NCBI GenBank assembly: GCA_937975655.1 | Contig: CALJTZ010000319.1 | Coordinates: forward strand, 1-12,389 | Source: an uncultured Synechococcus sp. | Lineage (GTDB): Bacteria > Cyanobacteriota > Cyanobacteriia > PCC-6307 > Cyanobiaceae | Length of the DNA stretch: 12,389 bases | Direction: 5' to 3' | Shown here: piece after piece, positions 1 through 7,323 of the stretch | Layout: each line of letters begins with the position of its first letter | Numbering within the stretch: position 1 is the stretch's first letter | Notes under the pieces: model-generated | The model's input: the letters and a program-made list of their open reading frames with translations, nothing else | The model's database searches: none | Told to the model about the DNA's origin: nothing | Made by a program: the position numbers and the translations under genes

Positions 1-921
1 GGGCCGACTCCACGAGCAGCCGGTCCTCCTCGAGAAAGCCCAGCACCTCCTCCATCCACGCGTCTGCTCCGGGGCGGAGGCTGGGGTCTCCCAGCAGCCA
101 CACATCCATGCGGCAGTGCTGGAGATCGAGCGGGGGAAAACCGATCACCGCCATGCGGCCATCGGGCCAGAGCAGCAGGTGGGTCCAGGGCGCCAGGCCG
201 AAGGTGAGGAACTCGCCACCCGCCGGGTAAGGCGTGGCAAGCAAGGAGGCATGGCGGCTCAGGGCATGGCGGTATTGGCGCACCGGGCCCTGCTCGCGGT
301 GCAGCGTGGTGGGATGGGCAATGGCAACGTGATAGTCGTCAAGGGTGTTGTCGTGGGCGATCTTCCAGTTGCACTGCAGGGTGCGACTCTGCTGAGCGAG
401 TAACACCCGGGGCTGATCGAGCAGGTCAGCCGCCTCCTGCAGCACGAGATCGAGTTGCTGCGCAAGGGGCAGGGGGTTGGATCCGATCGCCACCCAGATC
501 AGGTTGGCGAACACCTGGCAGCCCAGCGCCGCCAATGGCCATTGCCGGCGATCGAACGGTGCAAGGAAATCGCCCTCGCGGGCAGCGGCCAGGAGGTCGC
601 CCTGGAGGTTGTAGGTCCAACCGTGGTAAGGACACACCAGACGGCGACAGGCCTGAGCCTCGGCTGAGCCCGCCAACAGCGCCACACCGCGATGGGGGCA
701 GCGGTTCACAAAGGCTGTGGGGCTGTCTTGGGTTCGGGTGAGCAGCACTGGCAACCCCGCACGTCAAGGGCGAGGCTGTGGCCCTGGGGCAGAGCATCCA
801 GGCTGGCGACGGGGTGCCAGAACTGCGGGGCATACCGCTCGCGCTCCTGCTGGGCGATGGCGGCAGAGCCATACACCGAGGAGGGCAAAAAGGGTTGGGC
901 CCCTGAGTCAGAGAGGGTCAT
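1..921 (-). pseudogene. Rieske [2Fe-2S] ring-hydroxylating oxygenase alpha subunit, frameshifted and cut by the left edge
   Basis: Starting at the ATG at 921, about 56 residues read in frame with a typical N-terminus (FLPSSVYGSA, then FWHPV). That frame stops at 706-708. A one-base shift at the G run 755-758 restores a continuous second frame, open from 754 to the left edge (251 codons). It carries the Rieske cluster motifs CPHRG and CPYHG (Cys75, His77, Cys97, His100 in the repaired product) and the mononuclear iron motif D195-x2-H198-x4-H203 inside NWKIAHDNTLDDYH. Such oxygenases (choline-monooxygenase-like or N/O-demethylating) hydroxylate small molecules using electrons from a separate reductase, which is not seen here. 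The ATG overlaps the stop of the upstream ATPase (ATGA), so it was evidently the last visible member of the guanidine operon. The substrate is unknown. The frameshift may be a true mutation or a sequence error; the absence of stops elsewhere suggests a recent event or an error. Confidence 0.85.
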
Positions 922-1688
922 GACGGCAGGGCCGGCTCCAGGGCGCGTAGTCCCTTGGCCAGGTCTTCGCGCATGGCGAGGAACTCTGGAGACAGCCGCA
1001 CGTCCGGCATCGCGCTGCGATCCAGCTGCACATCCACACTGCGCACGATCCGCCCCGGATTCGGCGCCAGGATGTGCACGCGGTTGGCCAGAAGCAATGC
1101 TTCCTCCAGGTCGTGGGTGATCAACAGGGCCGTGAGCCCGGTGCGCTGCCAGAGCTGGTGCAGGAACTCCTGCATCGATTCGCGGATCTGGATATCCAGG
1201 GCCCCGAAGGGTTCATCCAGCAGGAGCAGCTTGGGATCGGCAGCAAGGGCTCGGGCAATGGCTATCCGCTGCTGCATGCCACCGGAGAGCTCCCGGGGCA
1301 GGCGCCGCGCCGCATCCGCCAGACCGACAACCTCCAGGAAATAGCCCGTACGTTCCCGTACCTCGGAGCGGGAACGTCCCTGCAACTCCATGCCAAAGGC
1401 CACGTTCTGGGCAGCCGTGAGCCAGGGATAGAGGCTGTACTTCTGAAACACCATGCCCCGGTCGGAACCGGGACCAACAACAGGCTGGCCATCCAGACAG
1501 ATGCTGCCGCTGCTGGGATGGTCGAGGCCGGCGATCAGCCGCATCACCGTGGACTTGCCCGAACCGGAGCGACCCACCAGGGCGAGGAACTCCCCGGAGT
1601 GCAGATCAAACGACACGTGATCGAGCACTAACTTGCTGGCCCTGCCGTGGCCGAAGCTCTTGCAGACGTTGGAAACCTGAAGATGCAT
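918..1688 (-). CDS. ABC importer ATPase, NitT/TauT (SsuB/TauB-like) type
   Basis: The 256-residue protein has all the ABC ATPase signatures in order: Walker A GRSGSGKST (39-47), Q-loop Gln82 in VFQKYSLYPW, signature LSGGMQQR (134-141), Walker B LLLLDEPFGALD (154-165) and the switch His192 in LITHDLEEA. The length and the sequence after the Q-loop are those of the nitrate/sulfonate/taurine importer family. It should power uptake through the permease and lipoprotein encoded just upstream. Its ATG lies 10 bases after the permease stop, and its own TGA overlaps the ATG of the Rieske gene. In the context of a guanidine riboswitch and guanidine hydrolase, the inferred cargo is guanidine or a guanidino compound, but the sequence alone does not give the substrate. 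Confidence 0.95.
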   Translation of the reverse strand: MHLQVSNVCKSFGHGRASKLVLDHVSFDLHSGEFLALVGRSGSGKSTVMRLIAGLDHPSSGSICLDGQPVVGPGSDRGMVFQKYSLYPWLTAAQNVAFGMELQGRSRSEVRERTGYFLEVVGLADAARRLPRELSGGMQQRIAIARALAADPKLLLLDEPFGALDIQIRESMQEFLHQLWQRTGLTALLITHDLEEALLLANRVHILAPNPGRIVRSVDVQLDRSAMPDVRLSPEFLAMREDLAKGLRALEPALPS

Positions 1689-1698
1689 GGGGATCTGT

Positions 1699-2475
1699 TC
1701 AGTTGGCCCAGGAGCAGGCCCGGCGCATCAACAACCGGAAGCCAAGGTCGATAGCAAGGCCGATCAGACCGATCGCAATCAGACCCACAAAGATCTCATC
1801 GGTGCGCAGGAAGCGCTGGGCCAGGCTGATGCGTTTGCCAAGCCCCTCAGTGGCCGCCACCAGTTCCGCCACGATCACCAGATTCCAGGCAGAGGCCATG
1901 TTGATGCGGTAGGTGTCCAACACCTGGGGAGCAATGAAGGGGGCCACAACTCGGGTGAGGATGGGAAACCCCTTGCCGCCCAGGGTGAGGGCTGTTTCAA
2001 CCAGCTCCCGGGGCACGAACTTCACCGCATCCATGATCATCAGGGTGTTGAAGAACACGGTGCCGATGAAGATCAACAGCACCTTGGGCAGCTCCTCCAG
2101 GCCGAAGTAGATGATCAGCAGGGGGATGAAGGCCGGTGCTGGCATGTAACGGATCAAGCCGATGAGAGGTTCCAGCAGGCGACAGATCACGGGGTTGGTG
2201 CCCATGGCGATGCCCACGGGCAGAGCAACCCCAGCCGAGAGGGCAAAGCCAAGGAACACCCGCTGAATGCTGGCCAGGGCATCCTTCAGGAGGATGCCGC
2301 TGGACCACTGGGTCTGGCCGGCCTGCCAGACCGCCAGGGGCGAAGGTAGGAACAGCTTGTCAACAGCACCACTCGCAGTGGAGAGGAACCACACGATCAG
2401 GACCCCCAGGATTCCCATGAGGCCCAACACCCAGGGCTGGCTGAGGAGGCGCCGCAGCTCGACTGTTGTCATCAC
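1699..2475 (-). CDS. ABC importer permease, NitT/TauT (SsuC/TauC-like) type
   Basis: This 258-residue membrane protein has about six hydrophobic segments, starting with one at residues 17-32. A BPD_transp_1-type EAA loop sits around 158-183 (ELVETALTLGGKGF, ending APFIAP) and contacts the ATPase. MPAPAFIPLLIIYFGLEELP and NLVIVAELVAATEGLG are typical of the SsuC/TauC branch. The frame can start at GTG 2475 or at the adjacent ATG 2472; TAGGG, about 9 bases upstream of the ATG, could serve as a ribosome site for either. The binding-protein stop is only 5 bases upstream of the GTG. It forms the membrane channel of the importer encoded at 918-3488. Confidence 0.95.
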   Translation of the reverse strand: MMTTVELRRLLSQPWVLGLMGILGVLIVWFLSTASGAVDKLFLPSPLAVWQAGQTQWSSGILLKDALASIQRVFLGFALSAGVALPVGIAMGTNPVICRLLEPLIGLIRYMPAPAFIPLLIIYFGLEELPKVLLIFIGTVFFNTLMIMDAVKFVPRELVETALTLGGKGFPILTRVVAPFIAPQVLDTYRINMASAWNLVIVAELVAATEGLGKRISLAQRFLRTDEIFVGLIAIGLIGLAIDLGFRLLMRRACSWAN

Positions 2476-2480
2476 AAGCC

Positions 2481-3488
2481 CTACTTGGCGTTATCCACGA
2501 AGGTGGAATTCAGCAACGTGCTGATGTCCGGCTTGGTCTTGGCCAGCCCAACCTCCACGAGGAACGCGCTGATCTGCTCGGCCGCATAGGGCAGGGAGAT
2601 CATCGTGCTGCCCGGTTTGAAGTTGGCCTGGTTCTGGGCCAGGGTCTGAATCGTGGTGCCGGCGTCGTAGGCCTTGAACTCTGCTTCTGAAACCCCAGAG
2701 CGCTGCACCAGGATGGGCAGGGTGGCAGCGGGATCGTCTTTGATCAGCTTGAGCGTGGCGAACCAGGCATTCACCACCTTCTGAATGGCCTCGGGATTCT
2801 TCTCCAAAAACTCGCGCCGACAGACCAACAGATCGCTGATGGCACCAGGGTGCTCCTTGGAGGTGGTGAGGGCCTTGCTGCCAGATCGTTTGAGGGCCTG
2901 GGTGGTGAAGGGTGCATACACACCCGCCACATCCACCTTGCCGGCAGCAAAGGCAGCAGCAGCAGCTCCCGTTTCCAGCGGCACAAAGGTGATATCGGAG
3001 GCTTTGAGGCCACCATCCTTCAGCACTTTGAGCAACAGGTAGTGATCCACGGTGCCCTCCTCAGCGGCCACCTTCTTGCCCTTGAGATCAGCCACCGTCT
3101 TGATCTCCTCTGCGGCAATGATCTGGTCATTGCCAGTGGAGTAGTCGTTCTGGAGCACCACCTGCAGATCAGCGCCACCAGCGATGGAACTGATGGTGTC
3201 GTTCAGGGTTTGGCTGTTGCAATCGAGCTGACCCGCATTCAGAGCATTGATGGAATCCAAGTAGCCATCAAACCACTGCAGCTTCACGCCAACCTTGGCA
3301 GCACCAAACAGACCCTTGGCTTCGGTCACAGCCCAGGGGAACCAGCCCGGCCACGCGCTGTAGCCAAGCCGCACATTGGCGGCATCACCACCAGGCTTCT
3401 GACAGGCCGTGAGCATGCCGGCACCCAACGCCGTGAGCAGGGAGAGGGCCAAGGCGCGGCGACGCTGGGTTTTGGATGACAGTTTCAT
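2481..3488 (-). CDS. ABC importer substrate-binding lipoprotein, NitT/TauT family
   Basis: The 335-residue protein starts with a basic N-terminus (KTQRRR), a hydrophobic stretch and the lipobox LTAC, with the lipidated Cys at position 29. The mature protein begins after a short polar linker with VRLGYSAWPGWFPW and continues as an SBP_bac_11/NMT1-like two-lobed binding protein (GYLDSINALNAGQLDC, DLKGKKVAAEEGTVDHYLL, AGKVDVAGVYAPF). Proteins of this type recur with ykkC riboswitches and guanidine hydrolases, so guanidine or a guanidino compound is the inferred ligand. A 39-base gap separates it from the ligase gene upstream, the largest gap in the operon. That gap contains a weak 5-bp stem (AAGCA/TGCTT), possibly relevant to higher expression of the binding protein. 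Aromatic residues (Trp46, Trp49, Trp52) could form a cation-binding pocket. Confidence 0.94.
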   Translation of the reverse strand: MKLSSKTQRRRALALSLLTALGAGMLTACQKPGGDAANVRLGYSAWPGWFPWAVTEAKGLFGAAKVGVKLQWFDGYLDSINALNAGQLDCNSQTLNDTISSIAGGADLQVVLQNDYSTGNDQIIAAEEIKTVADLKGKKVAAEEGTVDHYLLLKVLKDGGLKASDITFVPLETGAAAAAFAAGKVDVAGVYAPFTTQALKRSGSKALTTSKEHPGAISDLLVCRREFLEKNPEAIQKVVNAWFATLKLIKDDPAATLPILVQRSGVSEAEFKAYDAGTTIQTLAQNQANFKPGSTMISLPYAAEQISAFLVEVGLAKTKPDISTLLNSTFVDNAK

Positions 3489-3527
3489 GGGAGACGTTGT
3501 GCAGGTGAACGAAAGCAGGCAATTGCT

Positions 3528-4886
3528 TCAGAAGAACTCCAGGTAGCGCTTCTGTTCCCAATCGGAAACGGCGCAGTGGTAAGACTCCCACTCCTGACGT
3601 TTGTAGGTGACATAGGCATCGAACATGGCATCGCCGAATACCTTTTTGGAAAGGGGATCAACGGCAAAGGCTTCGATGGCTTCAGCCAGCGTGCGGGGCA
3701 ACATGCCAATACCCCGCTCAGCCAACTGATCGGCAGTCAGGGTGTAGGCATTCACGAGATTGGGCTGGCCCGGATCCAATTGCTCCCGGATCCCCTCCAA
3801 GCCAGCCGCAAGGATCATCGCGGCACCCAGGTAGGGATTGCAGGAGATATCTGCAGCGCGGCACTCCACCCGCGCTCCTGGGGAGGGAATCCGCAACATA
3901 TTGGTGCGGTTGTTATTGCCATAACAGATGAACACCGGTGCCCAGGTGAAACCAGACATGCTGCCCTGGGCCACCAGGCGCTTGTAACTGTTCACCGTGG
4001 GGGCAATCACCGCGCAGATGGCGGCGGCATGGCGGAGGATGCCAGCGATGAAGTGATCCGCCAGACGGCTCACCGTGCCGGGAGCCCCTGACTCGGAGAG
4101 AAACAGGTTCTGACCCGTCTCAACATCCGCCAGGGACATGTTGTAGTGGGCACCGCTGCCGGTGCGATCGCCGAAGGGCTTGGGCATGAAGGAGGCGATC
4201 AACCCATGGCGATGGGCAATCTCCTTGGCCATCAGCTTGAAGAAGGTGAGCCGATCCGCCATGGTCAGCGCGTCGGCGTAGTCGAAGTCGGTTTCGAACT
4301 GTCCAGGGCCATCTTCATGGTCGAAGGAGTACACCCCCCAACCCAGCTGATTCATGGCGCCCACGAGCTCGTCGAGCCAAGGCAGGTTGTCGAGCAGGCC
4401 ACGCACGTCGTAGGCCGGTTTCTCGAGGGTGTCGCGATCGCTGAAGGGCACGGCACGGCCATCGGCATCGCGCTTCAGCACGAAGAACTCCGTTTCGATG
4501 CCGAGGTTGAAGCGATACCCCATGGATGCCGCTTCGGCCCGAACCCGTTGCAGGATGTTCCGGCTACAGGCGGCGAACGGCTCACCCTGCAGATGCAGAT
4601 CACTGGCGAACCAGGCCAGCTCCGGCTGCCAGGGCAGCACGGTGCAGGTGGAAGGATCAGGAACCGCAGCCACTTCGTTGTCGCTCACCTCCTGGGGCAC
4701 GCCATCGAGGGCGGCGCCGGTGAACAGCTCGGAGCCGGCCAGCATCTGGCCGAGATGGGCCAGGGGCACAGCCTTGGCCTTGCTGACACCATGCAGATCC
4801 ACAAAGCTGGCCAGGGCATAGCGCACACCCTTGGCTTCCAAGTCCGCCCGCAGGGAGTCAGCGGCGGTAGTTGCGGGGCCAGTCAT
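3528..4886 (-). CDS. Glutamine synthetase family ligase (GlnT / gamma-glutamylmethylamide synthetase-like)
   Basis: The 452-residue protein has the glutamine synthetase fold: an N-terminal beta-grasp part, then catalytic motifs GIETEFF (129-135, metal-binding Glu131 and Glu133), FDHEDGPGQFE (188-198, Glu191 and Glu198), GSGAHYNMS (243-251, His247 and Asn249), PTVNSYKRL (296-304) and NMLRIPSPGARVECRAAD (329-346). The C-terminal end (EWESYHCAVSDWEQKRYLEF) and the length fit the GlnT/GMAS branch rather than GlnA. No NLYDLP-type adenylylation site is visible. The enzyme ligates ammonia or an amine to the gamma-carboxyl of glutamate using ATP. Its ATG overlaps the HypB-like stop (ATGA), implying translational coupling. 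Inference: it assimilates the ammonia released by guanidine hydrolysis, or acts on methylamine or another amine. The amine specificity cannot be read from sequence. Confidence 0.93.
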   Translation of the reverse strand: MTGPATTAADSLRADLEAKGVRYALASFVDLHGVSKAKAVPLAHLGQMLAGSELFTGAALDGVPQEVSDNEVAAVPDPSTCTVLPWQPELAWFASDLHLQGEPFAACSRNILQRVRAEAASMGYRFNLGIETEFFVLKRDADGRAVPFSDRDTLEKPAYDVRGLLDNLPWLDELVGAMNQLGWGVYSFDHEDGPGQFETDFDYADALTMADRLTFFKLMAKEIAHRHGLIASFMPKPFGDRTGSGAHYNMSLADVETGQNLFLSESGAPGTVSRLADHFIAGILRHAAAICAVIAPTVNSYKRLVAQGSMSGFTWAPVFICYGNNNRTNMLRIPSPGARVECRAADISCNPYLGAAMILAAGLEGIREQLDPGQPNLVNAYTLTADQLAERGIGMLPRTLAEAIEAFAVDPLSKKVFGDAMFDAYVTYKRQEWESYHCAVSDWEQKRYLEFF

Positions 4887-5593
4887 GCGGGCACCAGCAC
4901 AGAGGGGGATGGGTCGGCGAGCAACGCGGCACAGCTGGACAGCACCCAGCGGTACCAGGCCTCCAGACCATCGCCATTGATGGCGGAGACGGGCAACACG
5001 GTGCAGCGAGGATTGACCTCGCGGATATGGGCCTCAAAGCGCTGGAGATCCACCGGCAGGTAGGGCAGCAGATCAGTTTTGGTGATCAATACGCAATCCG
5101 CCTCGCGGAACATCACCGGATATTTGAGAGGCTTGTCGTCCCCTTCGGTGACACTCAGCAGGGCCACCTTGCGGTGCTCACCCACCTCAAACTCCGCCGG
5201 GCACACCAGGTTGCCCACGTTCTCCACCCACAGCAGATCGAGGCTGGCCGGATCGAGCCGTTGCTGCAGCAAAGACAAGCCACCACTCACCATCGCGGCG
5301 TCCAGATGGCAGGCACGGCCCGTGGTGATCGGTACCACCGGCACCCCCACCGCCTCGAGCCGTTGGGCATCGAGCTGGGTGGTCATATCGCCTTCCAGCA
5401 CCGCCATCTCCAGGTCGTTGGCGAGGGCGGTGATGGTGTGTTCCAGCAAGGAGGTTTTGCCGGCACCTGGGCTGCTCATCACATTGAGACACAGCAGCTT
5501 CCAGGCATCGAAATGGGCACGGTTGTGCTCGGCCTGGTGCTGGTTGGCAGCCAGGAGGTTGAGCCCGAGGGTGTCCTCGAGGGGCATATGCAT
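4883..5593 (-). CDS. ghaB: HypB-like nickel-insertion GTPase for guanidine hydrolase (GhaB-like)
   Basis: The 236-residue protein is a SIMIBI-class GTPase of the HypB/UreG group: P-loop SSPGAGKTS (40-48), EGDMTTQLDA (67-76), TGRACHLD (91-98) with the metal-site pair Cys95-His96, ENVGNLVCPAEF (124-135) with Cys131, and the base-recognition motif TKTD (171-174). It lacks both the N-terminal CxxCGC site and the His-rich stretch of some hydrogenase HypB proteins. It should deliver nickel, with the HypA-like partner, to the nickel-dependent guanidine hydrolase encoded first in the operon. No hydrogenase genes are in the window, which supports the specialised role. The start is ATG 5593, with GAGG about 10 bases upstream (an in-frame ATG two codons later is also possible). 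The gap to the HypA-like stop is 10 bases. Confidence 0.93.
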   Translation of the reverse strand: MHMPLEDTLGLNLLAANQHQAEHNRAHFDAWKLLCLNVMSSPGAGKTSLLEHTITALANDLEMAVLEGDMTTQLDAQRLEAVGVPVVPITTGRACHLDAAMVSGGLSLLQQRLDPASLDLLWVENVGNLVCPAEFEVGEHRKVALLSVTEGDDKPLKYPVMFREADCVLITKTDLLPYLPVDLQRFEAHIREVNPRCTVLPVSAINGDGLEAWYRWVLSSCAALLADPSPSVLVPA

Positions 5594-5603
5594 GGGAAGG
5601 ACC

Positions 5604-5990
5604 TCAGGATGCGTTGGCGACGGCCAACGGGGTGGACGTCAGGGTGTAATCAACGGAGCGAATACGCAGTTCACGGCCACTCACGATCTCCTCCATCGGA
5701 TGCTCACAGCAGGGGGAGCGATAGCCCTGCTCGGCAGAGGGTGCATAGGTGCTGGAACACAGCACGCACCTGCCCACCAAGGGCACCGGTTCAATCGCCA
5801 GGCGAGCGCCGTCCAACCAACTGCCGCGTACGGCGGCCTCCCAGGTGAACACCAGTTGGTCAGGCTCCACACAGGTGAAGGCGCCCACCTGTAGGTGCAC
5901 AGTCTCCACTGTGGGAACAGCAGGCTCATGCCGGGTGCGCCACTCGTTCATGGAGAGCAGCAGACATTTGGTCATGTCAACTTCATGCAC
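5604..5990 (-). CDS. ghaA: HypA-like nickel chaperone for guanidine hydrolase (GhaA-like)
   Basis: The 128-residue protein begins Met-His-Glu, the nickel-binding N-terminus that defines HypA. The start is a GTG at 5990, chosen because MHE must be at the very N-terminus; the next in-frame ATG is at residue 6 and would destroy the site. The zinc domain has CVLC (75-78), but the second half reads SPCCEHP (Cys94, Cys95, His97) instead of the usual CPxC, so the zinc ligands may be Cys3-His or use the adjacent cysteines. Together with the HypB-like GTPase it should load nickel into the hydrolase. It starts 4 bases after the gdmH stop. Cyanobacterial guanidine hydrolase (Synechocystis Sll1077) is known to need such paired accessory proteins. 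Confidence 0.92.
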   Translation of the reverse strand: MHEVDMTKCLLLSMNEWRTRHEPAVPTVETVHLQVGAFTCVEPDQLVFTWEAAVRGSWLDGARLAIEPVPLVGRCVLCSSTYAPSAEQGYRSPCCEHPMEEIVSGRELRIRSVDYTLTSTPLAVANAS

Positions 5991-5994
5991 GGCC

Positions 5995-7185
5995 CTATCT
6001 CCACTTGCGATCCACGCCCATGTTGCACTCCTTATGGATCCAGGAGGGCAGCGATTTACGCGGCAGCTGGCCGCTCACCACCATGTGGGCCATGGTGTCG
6101 CAGATCACACGGGTGGCCATCAGAGAGGTCATGTCACTGATGTCGTAGGGGGGAGACACCTCCACCACCTCTAGGCCGCAGACGGGCACATTGCGAACAA
6201 TCAGCTCCAGCAGTTTCAGAGCTTCGCGGGGCAGCAGCCCACCGGGTTCAGGCCAGCCTGTTCCGGGCACAAATCCAGCATCGATGCAGTCGATATCAAA
6301 GGAGATGTACACGCAATCCGTGCCGTCGGTGGCCCGCTCAATGGCGAACTTGGCCGCCGCCTCCAGACCCATCTCGCAGATGTCGGTGACGGTGAGCACA
6401 TTGGTGCCCCGTTCCCGGCACACCTTCACCCCTTCGCGGGGCACCTGCCAACCACCGATGCCCAGTTGCACCAGATTTTCAGCCGGTGCATTGGCCATGT
6501 TGGTGGCATGGAACCAGGGACAGGTGTGCATGCGTTCATCCAGGTCGATCTCCTGGGTATCCACATGCCGATCGAAGCGGATGATGCCCACCTTCTTGTC
6601 GCCCAGGTGGCGGCACACCCCCCGCACCGTGGGGAAGCCGATCGAGTGATCACCGCCGAGGATGATGGGGAAGGCACCACTGGAGAACACGTGGGCAATA
6701 CCCTTCGAGATCTGGTCGAAAGACTTCTCGTTGTTGGCGGGAATGGTGAAAATGTCACCCACATCGCAGAGGGTAATCTGCTCACGCAGATCCACTCCCA
6801 TCTCGTAGTTGTAGGGGGTATAGAGCGCCGAAATGCGCCGGATCCCCTGGGGGCCGAAACGGGTGCCGGGCCGGTAGGTGGTGCCGCTGTCATGGGGCAC
6901 CCCCACGATGGCAACGTCAAACTCACCAACCCGGTTCACATCCTCGATGTACGGGGCCTTCATGAAGGTGTTGATGCCGGCGTAGTGGGGTAGTTCCCCT
7001 CTCGAGAAGGTCGAGATGCGGCGATCCACAATGCTCTCAGCAGCTTCGAGGCCGTAGCGAAGGCCTTGATCCACCTCTTGCTGCCAGCCGGTTAACGGCA
7101 AGGCACGTTCTTTTTCCAGGGCACGCATCCCCTCGCTGGGGTGCAGCCGCTCGAAGGCGCTTGAGGCGCCAGACTCTGATGTCAT
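5995..7185 (-). CDS. gdmH: Guanidine hydrolase, nickel-dependent ureohydrolase family (Sll1077/GdmH type)
   Basis: The 396-residue protein belongs to the arginase/agmatinase (ureohydrolase) family. It shows the metal-binding motifs GGDHS (177-181, His180), FDRHVDT (204-210, Asp205, His207, Asp209) and SFDIDCID (295-302, Asp297, Asp299), followed by PGTGWPEPGG (307-316). DRHVDT in place of DAHxD, the long N-terminal extension and the C-terminal HKECNMGVDRKWR match the cyanobacterial Sll1077 group, which was once called agmatinase but hydrolyses free guanidine to urea and ammonia. The HypA/HypB-like genes directly downstream and the guanidine riboswitch directly upstream support this specificity. 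I chose the ATG at 7185. An upstream in-frame start at 7245 would lie inside the riboswitch aptamer and add a low-complexity tail. No Shine-Dalgarno is visible; the bases before the ATG are pyrimidine-rich (CCCCTCCCGTC). Confidence 0.96.
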   Translation of the reverse strand: MTSESGASSAFERLHPSEGMRALEKERALPLTGWQQEVDQGLRYGLEAAESIVDRRISTFSRGELPHYAGINTFMKAPYIEDVNRVGEFDVAIVGVPHDSGTTYRPGTRFGPQGIRRISALYTPYNYEMGVDLREQITLCDVGDIFTIPANNEKSFDQISKGIAHVFSSGAFPIILGGDHSIGFPTVRGVCRHLGDKKVGIIRFDRHVDTQEIDLDERMHTCPWFHATNMANAPAENLVQLGIGGWQVPREGVKVCRERGTNVLTVTDICEMGLEAAAKFAIERATDGTDCVYISFDIDCIDAGFVPGTGWPEPGGLLPREALKLLELIVRNVPVCGLEVVEVSPPYDISDMTSLMATRVICDTMAHMVVSGQLPRKSLPSWIHKECNMGVDRKWR

Positions 7186-7216
7186 GACGGGAGGGGTATG
7201 GAGAGAGCGGTCTCCC
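7186..7216 (-). promoter_or_regulatory. Probable expression platform of the guanidine riboswitch
   Basis: Between the aptamer and the gdmH ATG the RNA reads GGAGACCGCUCUCUCC (7215-7200). GGAGA can pair with UCUCC to form a 5-bp stem with a 6-base loop. That stem uses the conserved 3' end of the aptamer, so aptamer folding and this hairpin are mutually exclusive. No U-tract follows, arguing against a simple intrinsic terminator. No Shine-Dalgarno exists to be hidden, so the output mechanism is open. The pairing is seen; the regulatory role is inferred. Confidence 0.45.
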
Positions 7217-7301
7217 GGGCTTTTATCCCTCCGTGCAACCGGCAAAGCCGGCCCGAGCCTCTCGGACCAGACACTTCCCTGGAGAAGCCGGAACCCTAGG
7301 C
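7211..7301 (-). promoter_or_regulatory. Guanidine-I riboswitch (ykkC RNA) aptamer
   Basis: Read on the minus strand, the conserved ykkC blocks occur in order: CCTAGGGTTCCGG (7300-7288), GGTCCGAGAGG (7268-7258), ACGGAGGGATAAAAGCCC (about 7234-7217) and the terminal CCCGGGAGA (7219-7211). A GC hairpin CCGGC-TTT-GCCGG (7251-7239) lies in the variable region. These blocks are the hallmark of the guanidinium-sensing guanidine-I riboswitch. It sits 25 bases before the gdmH start, so it should switch the whole operon on when guanidine is present. Confidence 0.95.
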
Positions 7302-7323
7302 ATCACATCCGCTCGTTAACTGT

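Noticed and set aside
426..872. Minus-strand frame of 148 codons within the Rieske gene
   Set aside because: It is in the third frame, Pro/Ser/Arg-rich, and contains neither half of the Rieske motifs.
4146..5063. Long plus-strand open frame (305 codons) opposite the GS-like and HypB-like genes
   Set aside because: It is antisense to two genes with full family motifs, and its translation (Gly/His/Gln-rich) shows no domain. It is a typical GC-rich shadow.
4871..5848. Long plus-strand open frame (325 codons) opposite HypB/HypA-like genes
   Set aside because: It runs antisense to well-supported chaperone genes, and the protein has no recognisable fold.
4883..5990. Hydrogenase maturation locus
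   Set aside because: HypA/HypB-like genes are present, but no hydrogenase subunit or hypCDEF genes are in the window; the context is guanidine use.
5995..7185. Annotation as agmatinase (SpeB)
   Set aside because: The ureohydrolase motifs fit both, but the DRHVD motif, long N-terminus, adjacent HypA/HypB genes and guanidine riboswitch favour guanidine hydrolase.
7186..7245. N-terminal extension of gdmH to 7245
   Set aside because: It would start inside the conserved riboswitch aptamer; the extra residues are not family-like.
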